Part shown: positions 15,332-22,149 of the stretch, piece by piece
Layout: every line of letters starts with the position of its first letter
Numbering within the stretch: the stretch's first letter is position 1
From: an uncultured Oscillospiraceae bacterium
Lineage (GTDB): Bacteria; Bacillota; Clostridia; Oscillospirales; Oscillospiraceae
Reading direction: 5' to 3'
NCBI GenBank assembly: GCA_934593275.1
Contig: CAKTQE010000028.1
Span: 1 to 25,675, forward strand
DNA: 25,675 nt
Notes under the pieces: generated by a model
The model's input: only the letters and a program-made list of their open reading frames with translations
What the model was told of the DNA's origin: nothing
Database searches by the model: none
Made by a program: the position numbers and the translations under genes

Positions 15332-17285
15332 AGTTGAACGTAAACAAATAAATGGGGTTCTGGCCCTGCATCATGGTGTAGGGGCCTACCTTGTGGGCCT
15401 GGGCTACGGTGAGGCAGAGGGTTTGGGCGGGGTGGGTTTTGGTCAGGCGGGTCAGTTCTGCTACGGTTTCCAGGGCTACCGCTGCCGCTACAATGCGGGC
15501 AGAGGGGTTTTTGGCCCAGGCGGCGTTCAGAATGGATTCCATGTTGCCGGAGCTGCCGCCGATGAAAACGTGGGTGGGGGCGGGCAGGTCTTCACAGCCC
15601 TGGGGGGCCAGGGCTTCCACTGCCGTCAGGTTGGCCACGTGGAGCCGCCGGGCGTTTTCCTGCAGCAATGCCAGGGCCTCCGGCTTTTTTTCCACGGCGT
15701 AGGTGTGGCCCAGGTCGGCTTGCATGGCCATTTCAATGGCCACGGAGCCGGTACCTGCCCCAATGTCCCAGCAGACAGCGTGACGGGTCAGGCCCAGCTT
15801 GGACAAGGCCACGGCCCGAACCTCGCTTTTGGTCATAGGCACCACCGTACCGTCGGCATGGCTGCCCCGCTGGAAAGCATCATCCGGCAAGCCCTGGGTT
15901 ACAACGCCCTGGCCGCCGCCGGTGATGAGGGCCACGCTGAGCTTGTCAAACTGCTCCTGGGAAAGTTCCTGGGCAGTCCCCTGGGTAATACGCTCCTCCG
16001 GGTAGCCCAGCCGCTCTCCCACGGCCACTTTTACCGCTCCCAGACCAGCGTCCGTCAGACGCTGGCAGAGGTTTTTCATGCCGTTTTCGCCCCCCACCAG
16101 GGCAAAGACCTTTCCGTGGCGGTTCACCGCCCCGGCAATGTCCCCCTCCCGGCCATGGAGGCTCAGGCAGAACACATCTTCATAGCTGACTCCCAGCCGG
16201 GAACACAGCACCACCAGGCTGGATAGCCCCGGCTCTAAGGTCACCTGGCAGTGGGATAGCAATGGCAGCAGCTTTTTGGTGCCGCTGTAAAAGCCCACAT
16301 CTCCCGCCATGACCACGGCGAACTTTTCGCACTCCGGATGGCTCTCAATGGCCCCACAGATGGCTTCCGGGGCAATGGCTTCCACTTTCAGCTGTCCCGG
16401 AGCGGCCACGGCTTCCAGCATTCTGGCCGCACCAATGAGACAATCCGCCTGGGCAATGGCTTCCCGAGCCGCCAGGGTCTCATGGCCCCGGTCTCCCGGG
16501 CCGATGCCCACCACGGTGACTTTGGGCCGCACTTTCAAATCAAACCGGCGGCACAGTTCCCGCACGGTGTCCCCAAAGCTCAGCCCCGGCGCGCTCTCCG
16601 GTCTGCCGATGACAAGCAAAGTGCAGTTTGCTTCCTTGGCCGCCTCCACCTTTTCCCAGAAGCCGCCTTTGGCCCCGGTCTGCTTGGTCACCAGGATGGA
16701 GCCTTCACAGGCGTGGAGCATGGCCACGTTCAATTCCTTGGAAAAGGGGCCTTGCATCCCATAGGTATGGGCAGCGGGCAGTCCCGCTTCCCGACAGGCG
16801 GCAAGACTTCCCTCCACCGGCAGCACCCGGGCATAGACCCTCTGGGCAAAGTCCGGCAGGGCGGTATAGGCCTTTAATTCCTTGCTGCCTGTGGTCAGGA
16901 AAATGTTTCCGGGGAGGGTTTGCAGCAGTTCCACCGCCTGGGCAGTGGAGTCTGCCCAGAGGCAGTTTTCCGGCACCCCGCCGTCCCGGGTCAGCCGGAG
17001 ATAGGGGGTGGCGGTTTCTGCACAGGCACTGCGGATATTTTCGGTGACAATGGGGGCGTAGGGATGGGTGGCATCCACCACGCAGTCAAACCTGCGCTGC
17101 CGGAACAATGTTTCCATGGCTTCCCGGTCCAACCGGCCCGCGGAGACCTCTACTCCGGGAATTTCTTCCAGCAGTTCCCCGCCGTACTCCGTGGCGGCAC
17201 AGGCCAACACCTGGGCCTGGGGGGCCAACCAACGGATCAAGGCCCGTCCGTCTGCCGTTCCGGCGAATACACACAGCTTATACAT
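15330..17285 (-). CDS. cbiJ/cbiET: Trifunctional fusion: precorrin-6A reductase + C5-methyltransferase + C15-methyltransferase/decarboxylase (CbiJ-CbiE-CbiT)
   Basis: This 651-aa single frame carries three consecutive pathway activities. Residues 1-250 are CbiJ/CobK reductase (VFAGTADGRALIRWL, DATHPYAPIVTENI, FLTTGSKELKAY, LVTKQTGAKGGF). Residues 254-455 are the CbiE tetrapyrrole methylase (VTVVGIGPGDRGHETLAAR, VVMAGDVGFYSGT). Residues 465-651 are CbiT (PMTKSEVRAVALSKLGL, then the SAM-binding DIGAGTGSVAIEMA at 507-520). Separate CbiJ and CbiET proteins are the common arrangement; having all three on one chain is less usual. The frame is uninterrupted, so I see no sign of an assembly error. 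The ATG at 17285 overlaps the cbiH stop by 8 nt (GATGTATAAG), implying coupled translation. It is the last gene of the cbiF-G-H block. Confidence 0.95.
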   Translation of the reverse strand: MYKLCVFAGTADGRALIRWLAPQAQVLACAATEYGGELLEEIPGVEVSAGRLDREAMETLFRQRRFDCVVDATHPYAPIVTENIRSACAETATPYLRLTRDGGVPENCLWADSTAQAVELLQTLPGNIFLTTGSKELKAYTALPDFAQRVYARVLPVEGSLAACREAGLPAAHTYGMQGPFSKELNVAMLHACEGSILVTKQTGAKGGFWEKVEAAKEANCTLLVIGRPESAPGLSFGDTVRELCRRFDLKVRPKVTVVGIGPGDRGHETLAAREAIAQADCLIGAARMLEAVAAPGQLKVEAIAPEAICGAIESHPECEKFAVVMAGDVGFYSGTKKLLPLLSHCQVTLEPGLSSLVVLCSRLGVSYEDVFCLSLHGREGDIAGAVNRHGKVFALVGGENGMKNLCQRLTDAGLGAVKVAVGERLGYPEERITQGTAQELSQEQFDKLSVALITGGGQGVVTQGLPDDAFQRGSHADGTVVPMTKSEVRAVALSKLGLTRHAVCWDIGAGTGSVAIEMAMQADLGHTYAVEKKPEALALLQENARRLHVANLTAVEALAPQGCEDLPAPTHVFIGGSSGNMESILNAAWAKNPSARIVAAAVALETVAELTRLTKTHPAQTLCLTVAQAHKVGPYTMMQGQNPIYLFTFN

Positions 17286-18006
17286 CCCGGTAGCCTCTGG
17301 GGGTCACCAGGTTCCCGGCAAGAACCTTGGTCTGGGCGTTGCCGATGAACACCGTGCAGAACATGTCCGCGTCAAAATCCCGCAGCTGCCTCAGGGTCAG
17401 CAGGGTCTTGCTCTGGCCCTCCCGGCCAATGTTGCGGACGATGCCGCAGGGCCGGGTTTCGGGAAGATACTTTAAAAGAATGTCACAGGCCTTGGCCAGA
17501 TGGTCAGGGCGGCCATGGCTTTTGGGGTTATACAGGACGATAGAAAGGTCTGCCTGGGCGGCGTGTTCCAGCCGTGCGGTGATCTTCTCCCAGGGGGTCA
17601 GCCGGTCGGACAGGCTGATGACCGCAAAATCGTGGGTCAGGGGCGCACCCAGCACCGCCCCGCCGGAACAGGCGGCGGTAAGGCCCGGCACCACCTCCGT
17701 TTCTACGGAAGCATCCTCCCCCAGAAGCTCATAGATGAGGGCAGCCATGCCGTAAATGCCGCTGTCGCCGGAGCAGACCATGGCCACGGTCTTGCCCTTC
17801 TGGGCCTCCTCAATGGCCATGCGGCAGCGGTCCGCCTCCTGGGTCATGGGGGTGGACAGATATTCTTTGTCCGGATACCGGTCTTTTACCAAATCTACAT
17901 ACACAGGATAGCCCACAATGACCTGGGACTCCTGCAAGGCCCGGTCAGCCCGAATGGTCATGTTCTCATAATTTCCCGGGCCGATGCCCACAATATACAG
18001 CTTCAA
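17278..18006 (-). CDS. cbiH: Cobalt-factor III / precorrin-3B C17-methyltransferase (CbiH)
   Basis: This 242-aa SAM-dependent tetrapyrrole methylase carries out the ring-contraction step. It shows YIVGIGPGNYENMT at the N terminus, VIVGYPVYVDL, the binding loop MVCSGDSGIYGMA, VVPGLTAACSGGAVLGAPLTHDF, and SIVLYNPKSHGRPDHL, typical of CbiH/CobJ. The start I support is TTG at 18006: GGAGG lies 8 nt upstream and TTGA overlaps the cbiG stop codon. The open frame further upstream lies over cbiG. It overlaps cbiJET by 8 nt at its end. Confidence 0.93.
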   Translation of the reverse strand: MKLYIVGIGPGNYENMTIRADRALQESQVIVGYPVYVDLVKDRYPDKEYLSTPMTQEADRCRMAIEEAQKGKTVAMVCSGDSGIYGMAALIYELLGEDASVETEVVPGLTAACSGGAVLGAPLTHDFAVISLSDRLTPWEKITARLEHAAQADLSIVLYNPKSHGRPDHLAKACDILLKYLPETRPCGIVRNIGREGQSKTLLTLRQLRDFDADMFCTVFIGNAQTKVLAGNLVTPRGYRDV

Positions 18007-19019
18007 AAGGATACCTCCCAATCTTGTTCCGCTACGGCCAGGGTAATGCCCTGGCAGACTGTTTTTTCCAGGATGATCTGACCGCCCTCCATGGCCGCCG
18101 CCCGCTGGCACACATTGTCCACTCCGGTAACGGCGGACACAAAGGCCGAGGGCGGGAATGTCCCCGGGGCTTGCCGCAGTTCCTGCGCACTGTAAAAGCG
18201 CACCGGCAGCTGCTGTTCGGCACAGAAAGCCAGAAGCCCCGGTTCATCCGCTTTTAAATCAATGGAAGCGGCCCCTGCCAGGGCCTGGGGGGCAAGGCCC
18301 CGTTCCCTGAAAACCTGGGCCACGCCCAGGGCGATGGTGTCTTTCCCCGTCCCCCGGCGGCAGCCCAGCCCCAGGGTCAGCACCTGGGGGATGATGTGTA
18401 AGGTTTTTTCAAAGGGGCTGCGGTCATAAACCCCTACATAAATGCCCAAGCTTCCCTTGTCCCCCGGCACCAGACCGGCGGGGAGGGTTTTGGGCAGGGG
18501 CTTTTCGGCGCAGATGGGGATGTCCCCCTCTAAAATGGCCCCCGCCACCGCTTTGGCCAGGGTCATGCTGCCGATTCGAAAGCCCCGCTCTGCCGCCCAG
18601 GCATCTACGGAAAACCGGCCCTCCACGTCTGTGGCGGTGGTGATGATGGGCTGCGCCCCAATGGCCTGGGCCAATCGAGCCGTCAGGGCGTTGGCCCCGC
18701 CGATGTGGCCGGAGAGGAGGGAGATCACATAAGTCCCGCCCTCGTCGATCACCGTGACCCCGGGGTCGGTTTTCTTATCCCGGACCCAGGGGGCAATACC
18801 CCGGACGGCCATGCCGGTGCTGCCGATGAACACCAGCTGGTCACACCAGGAAAACAGGTCTCCCACCGCCTGCGTCAGCGGAGGATGGTAGGCTTCAAAT
18901 CCCGGTTCTGCGAATTTTTCCATGGTCATCATCCGGCATTCTGCCGGAGAAAGGGCCTTTTGGACCTTTTTTGCCAGGGCGCAGCCCCGGCGGGTAAAGC
19001 TAAGGATGCTCAGTCGCAT
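18003..19019 (-). CDS. cbiG: Cobalt-precorrin 5A hydrolase (CbiG)
   Basis: This 338-aa enzyme opens the delta-lactone and releases acetaldehyde in the anaerobic pathway. The N-terminal and central domains show FIGSTGMAVRGIAPWVRDKKTDPGV, VISLLSGHIGGANALT and PIITTATDVEGRFSVDAWA. The C-terminal CbiG_C domain begins LTLGLGCRRGTGKD (about 214-227) and continues with ASIDLKADEPGLLAF. CbiG is diagnostic of the oxygen-independent route. Its ATG overlaps the 3' end of cbiF by 10 nt, and its TGA overlaps the TTG of cbiH. Confidence 0.96.
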   Translation of the reverse strand: MRLSILSFTRRGCALAKKVQKALSPAECRMMTMEKFAEPGFEAYHPPLTQAVGDLFSWCDQLVFIGSTGMAVRGIAPWVRDKKTDPGVTVIDEGGTYVISLLSGHIGGANALTARLAQAIGAQPIITTATDVEGRFSVDAWAAERGFRIGSMTLAKAVAGAILEGDIPICAEKPLPKTLPAGLVPGDKGSLGIYVGVYDRSPFEKTLHIIPQVLTLGLGCRRGTGKDTIALGVAQVFRERGLAPQALAGAASIDLKADEPGLLAFCAEQQLPVRFYSAQELRQAPGTFPPSAFVSAVTGVDNVCQRAAAMEGGQIILEKTVCQGITLAVAEQDWEVSF

Positions 19020-19774
19020 TTTTTGGCCGCCTCATGGAAAGGGCGCTCGTAGCTGGGGTCATAGAGGAAGGACTTGGCGTATTTTTCGCCCATGCAGTCT
19101 CCCACGATGATCAGGCTGGTGCGGGTCAGGTCGTTTTCCGTGACGGTTTTGTGGAGGGTGTCTACGGTGCAGTGGTAGATCCGCTCGTCAGGCCAGCTGG
19201 CCTTGAATACCACCGCCACCGGGGTGGAGCCGGGGTAGCCCCCCTCCATCAGTTCCTTTTGCAGCTCCTCGGTAAGCCGGGTGCTGAGGTACAGGCACAT
19301 GGTAGCCCGGTGGGCCGCCAGGGAGCGGATGCTCTCTTTCTCCGGTACCAGGGTTCTTCCGGACTGCCGGGTGATGATCACGGTCTGGCTCACCTCCGGC
19401 AGGGTAAATTCCTGCTTTAAGGAGGCCGCTGCCCCGCAGAACGCACTGACCCCAGGGGTCACGTCATATTCAATACCCCGGGGGATCAGCTCGTCAAACT
19501 GCTCCCGGACGGCCCCGTAAATGCTGGAATCCCCGGTATGCAGCCGCACGGTGGTCTTGCCCTCAGCTTCCGCTTTGACGATCACCGCCGTGGTCTCCTC
19601 CAGGGTCATTTTCGCGCTGTTATGAATTTCGCAGCCCTCTTTGCAGTAGTTCAGCAATTCCGGGTTCACCAAAGACCCGGCATAAATCACCACATCCGCC
19701 TGGGACAAAAGCTTTGCCCCCCGCACCGTGATCAAATCCGCCGCACCACAGCCGGCTCCTACAAAGTGTACCAT
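19010..19774 (-). CDS. cbiF: Cobalt-precorrin-4 C11-methyltransferase (CbiF)
   Basis: This 254-aa SAM-dependent tetrapyrrole methylase shows MVHFVGAGCGAADLITVRGAKLL, DVVIYAGSLVNPELL, RLHTGDSSIYGAVREQFDEL, DVTPGVSAFCGAAASL and TRQSGRTLVPEKESI; the last is characteristic of CbiF/CobM. The ATG at 19774 has GGAGGA 6 nt upstream. A longer open frame exists only because it reads through the heptamer repeat, so I reject that extension. It is the first gene of the cbiF-cbiG-cbiH-cbiJET block and follows a repeat island of about 630 bp. Confidence 0.96.
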   Translation of the reverse strand: MVHFVGAGCGAADLITVRGAKLLSQADVVIYAGSLVNPELLNYCKEGCEIHNSAKMTLEETTAVIVKAEAEGKTTVRLHTGDSSIYGAVREQFDELIPRGIEYDVTPGVSAFCGAAASLKQEFTLPEVSQTVIITRQSGRTLVPEKESIRSLAAHRATMCLYLSTRLTEELQKELMEGGYPGSTPVAVVFKASWPDERIYHCTVDTLHKTVTENDLTRTSLIIVGDCMGEKYAKSFLYDPSYERPFHEAAKKCD

Positions 19775-19796
19775 GTGTATTCCTCCAGTTTTTATT

Positions 19797-19828
19797 AGTT
19801 GACAGTGGACAGTTGACAGTTGACAGTT
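19797..19828 (+). repeat. TTGACAG heptamer array upstream of cbiF
   Basis: Four 7-bp units on the plus strand (TTGACAG, TGGACAG, TTGACAG, TTGACAG) followed by TTTTTT. It lies 23 bp upstream of the cbiF start, within its leader or promoter region. Confidence 0.8.
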
Positions 19829-19859
19829 TTTTACAAATGGAGACAAGTGATACCGTTTA

Positions 19860-19889
19860 TATAAACAGGTTGTATCCGATACGTGGCAA
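19860..19889 (-). promoter_or_regulatory. Weak candidate cbiF promoter
   Basis: On the minus strand TTGCCA (19884-19889) and TTTATA (19860-19865) are 18 bp apart. The -10 lies in a 12-bp perfect palindrome, GTTTATATAAAC (19855-19866). The alternative is readthrough from the riboswitch promoter. Confidence 0.28.
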
Positions 19890-19934
19890 TTATAACCTGT
19901 GCGGTTGAATGGTGCCGCCTCATATACGGAACAA

Positions 19935-20060
19935 TGTAGCGGCGTTGACCCAACGCCACTCCAGCCCCGGCGAGGGGCTGGCCCCGTTGGATGTTACGAA
20001 TACAAACGTACCACGATTCCGGCCCTACGGGCCGGGTGGCGGCAGATTGCCGCCGCTACA
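19935..20060 (+). repeat. Four-hairpin repeat element, copy 2 (126 bp)
   Basis: Same ends as copy 1 (TGTAGCGGCG and CGCCGCTACA). Stem 1 is GGCGTT/AACGCC, stem 2 AGCCCC/GGGGCT, stem 3 CCGGCCC/GGGCCGG (one pair longer than copy 1) and stem 4 GGCGGC/GCCGCC. Bases 19890-19915 before it carry the AACCTGTGCGGTTGAATGG linker, as before copy 1. Confidence 0.85.
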
Positions 20061-20086
20061 CCCGGTACGTACAACGGTATACGCAA

Positions 20087-20210
20087 TGTAGCGGCGATGA
20101 TTCATCGCCACTCCAGCCCCGCCAGGGGCTGGCTCCGTTGGATGTTACAGATACGAACGTACCACGGTTCCGGCCTTACGGCCGGATGGCGGCAGATTGC
20201 CGCCGCTACA
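20087..20210 (+). repeat. Four-hairpin repeat element, copy 3 (124 bp)
   Basis: Same terminal inverted repeat. Stem 1 is GGCGATGA/TCATCGCC, with the fifth pair of copies 1 and 2 changed on both sides; stem 3 is CCGGCC/GGCCGG with a 4-nt loop. Tandem with copy 2, 26 bp apart. Right of it, 20211-20256 is GTGGGGTACCATATTTTGGG plus an inverted linker, matching the flank of copy 1. Confidence 0.85.
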
Positions 20211-20263
20211 GTGGGGTACCATATTTTGGGTGGTACCATTCAACCACACAGGTTATACGTCCC

Positions 20264-20357
20264 ACGTGGCGGGCGGCAGATTGCCGATGGAATTATGGTG
20301 TGATTGCCCCCGGCAATCAATAGATTTTGATTCGCTGCGCGAAGCACCGCCCCTACA
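20264..20357. repeat. 95-bp module, copy 2 (94 bp)
   Basis: Nearly identical to 12381-12475 (one indel, two substitutions), including the GATTGCCCCCGGCAATC palindrome and the CCCCTACA end. The sequence between it and the heptamer array (20358-20382) is unrelated to the corresponding stretch at 12476-12499. Confidence 0.85.
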
Positions 20358-20382
20358 TACTTTAACGGGTGGGTTGCTCCAA

Positions 20383-20414
20383 TAATTGTCAATTGTCCAT
20401 TGTCAATTGACAAT
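20383..20414 (-). repeat. TTGACAA heptamer array at the cbiD 3' end
   Basis: On the minus strand TTGACAA, TGGACAA and TTGACAA follow AATTGTCAA. The last codons of cbiD (ATT GTC AAT TGA) lie inside the array, so the stop codon comes from the repeat, as at cobD. Confidence 0.8.
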
Positions 20415-21518
20415 TTTCCCAATCAGTTCGTCCACGTTCTCCGTCTTTCCCAACAGCCCGTACTCCTTGGAAAACATGGCGCAGCCGATTTCCATGTCCT
20501 GGGCTTTGTATTGCAGGTGGAAATGGATGCGGCCCATCAGGCGGGTGAGGACCGTTTCACGGGCATCGGCCAGCAGGCGCAGGCAGTCGTCGCAGCTGAC
20601 GCATTCCAGCATGGCCTGGATGGTGGCTTTGTCCACGCCCTCGGCACCGGCCATGGCGGAGAGGATCTCTGTGCGGCAGTCGCCGTATTTGGAGTGGGTG
20701 TTCATCATGCCGCCGGCCAGTTTCACCAGTTTTCCGATATGGCCAATGAGGACACAGCCCCGGAAGCCCAGTTCCTGGCAGATGTCCAGGGACACGCCGA
20801 TGAAATTGGAGACCTGGACTGCCGTTTTGGGGTCGATCCCCAGGCTGTCCCGGATGAAATCCGAGCCGTAGTTCCCGGGGGTCAGCAGTACATAGTCCCC
20901 CTGGGTGCGTTTTTGCCGCAGCTCCACCCGAATGGTATCAACCAGAGCCTGTTCGCTCATCGGCTCTACAATGCCGGTGGTACCCAGGATGGAAATGCCC
21001 CCTACAATGCCCAGCCGGGGGTTAAAGGTCTTTTTGGCCAGTTCCCGGCCCAGGGGTACGGAGATTTCCACCCGGAAGCCCCCGGAGTAATCCAACGCTC
21101 GGGCCACTTCCATGAGGTTTTCTTCAATCATTTTCCGGGGGACAGAATTGATGGCGGCGTTGCCCACAGGCTGGTCCAGGCCCGGTTTTGTCACCCGGCC
21201 TACGCCGAAGCCCCCGTCAATGCGCACGCCGGGGGTCTCTTCTTTGCTGACACGGGCGTAAATCAAGGCCCCCGCCGTCACGTCCGGGTCGTCTCCCGCG
21301 TCCTTGGCAATGGCGCAGGACACAAAATCCGTTCCCCGGGCGATCTCCTCTACGGATAGGGTCAGGTCAATGCCCTTGGGGGTGTGCAGACCGATGGTGT
21401 TCTTGGCCCGGCCTGTCAGCAGCATCCACCCCGCCGCCTTGGCGGCGGCAGCGGCACAGGAGCCAGTGGTGTAGCCCATGCGCAGCTGTTTCCCGTCTTT
21501 TACAACAAACTCTTCCAT
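20403..21518 (-). CDS. cbiD: Cobalt-precorrin-5B C1-methyltransferase (CbiD)
   Basis: This 371-aa SAM-dependent enzyme is specific to the anaerobic pathway. It shows MGYTTGSCAAAAAKAA near 14-29, AKDAGDDPDVT (71-81), RIDGGFGVGRVTKPGL, INSVPRKMI, GGISILGTTGIVEPMSEQAL and LLTPGNYGSDF, then FIGVSLDICQELGFRGCVLIGHIGKLVKLAGGMMNTHS. It overlaps cbiC by 1 nt (TAATG) and has no good ribosome site of its own, so translation is presumably coupled. Its final residues (IVN) and stop lie in a heptamer repeat, so the natural C terminus may have been altered by repeat insertion. Confidence 0.96.
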   Translation of the reverse strand: MEEFVVKDGKQLRMGYTTGSCAAAAAKAAGWMLLTGRAKNTIGLHTPKGIDLTLSVEEIARGTDFVSCAIAKDAGDDPDVTAGALIYARVSKEETPGVRIDGGFGVGRVTKPGLDQPVGNAAINSVPRKMIEENLMEVARALDYSGGFRVEISVPLGRELAKKTFNPRLGIVGGISILGTTGIVEPMSEQALVDTIRVELRQKRTQGDYVLLTPGNYGSDFIRDSLGIDPKTAVQVSNFIGVSLDICQELGFRGCVLIGHIGKLVKLAGGMMNTHSKYGDCRTEILSAMAGAEGVDKATIQAMLECVSCDDCLRLLADARETVLTRLMGRIHFHLQYKAQDMEIGCAMFSKEYGLLGKTENVDELIGKIVN

Positions 21519-22144
21519 TATCTTGTGATCTGATACAGCAAAGCGTTACAGATGGCGGCGGCTACGTTGCTGCCGCCTTTCCGGCCCCGGGCCACGATGT
21601 AGGGGGCCAAGCCGGACTGGATGATCAGCTCCTTGCTCTCCACCACGTTTACAAAGCCCACCGGCACCCCGATGATGAGGGCCGGGTGCAGTTGGCCTTT
21701 TTCCATCTGCTCTTTGATGGAAATCAGGGCCGTGGGGGCGTTGCCGATGGCAAAAATGCAGGGCTTGGGGAGAGCTGCTGCCCGCTCCATGGAGACAATG
21801 GCCCGGGTAATGCCCCGCTCCTTGGCTTCCGCCGCCACATCGGGGTCTGACATGAAGCAGTGAACCTGGCCCCCCAGTTTTCCTAAAATGGTCTTGTTGA
21901 TACCGGCCTTGGCCATCTGGGTATCGGTGACGATGTCACAGCCATTTTTCAGGGCCTCAATGCCCTTGGCCACCGCGTCCTGGGAGAACACCAGATTTTT
22001 GGCATAGTCAAAATCCGCGGAGGTGTGGATGACCCGCTTCACCACCAGCTCGTTTTCCTTGGGGATGGGGGTATTCCCCAGAAGCTCCGTGATGATTTCA
22101 AAGCTCCGCTTTTCAATATCCATGGGTTTTACAATTTCCAGCAT
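21518..22144 (-). CDS. cbiC: Cobalt-precorrin-8 methylmutase (CbiC)
   Basis: This 208-aa isomerase moves the C11 methyl to C12, giving cobyrinic acid. The catalytic His40 is in VKRVIHTSADFDY. Other signatures are IVTDTQMAKAGI, VHCFMSDPDV, FAIGNAPTALISI and the C-terminal IVARGRKGGSNVAAAICNALL. The ATG at 22144 has AGGAG 8 nt upstream, lying within the end of cbiA. It starts 5 nt after cbiA and overlaps cbiD by 1 nt. Confidence 0.96.
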   Translation of the reverse strand: MLEIVKPMDIEKRSFEIITELLGNTPIPKENELVVKRVIHTSADFDYAKNLVFSQDAVAKGIEALKNGCDIVTDTQMAKAGINKTILGKLGGQVHCFMSDPDVAAEAKERGITRAIVSMERAAALPKPCIFAIGNAPTALISIKEQMEKGQLHPALIIGVPVGFVNVVESKELIIQSGLAPYIVARGRKGGSNVAAAICNALLYQITR

Positions 22145-22149
22145 AGCCT

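Noticed and set aside
15009..16226. A 405-codon plus-strand frame running from the repeat island into cbiJET
   Set aside because: It begins in repeat DNA and continues as the antisense shadow of cbiJET; no start signals.
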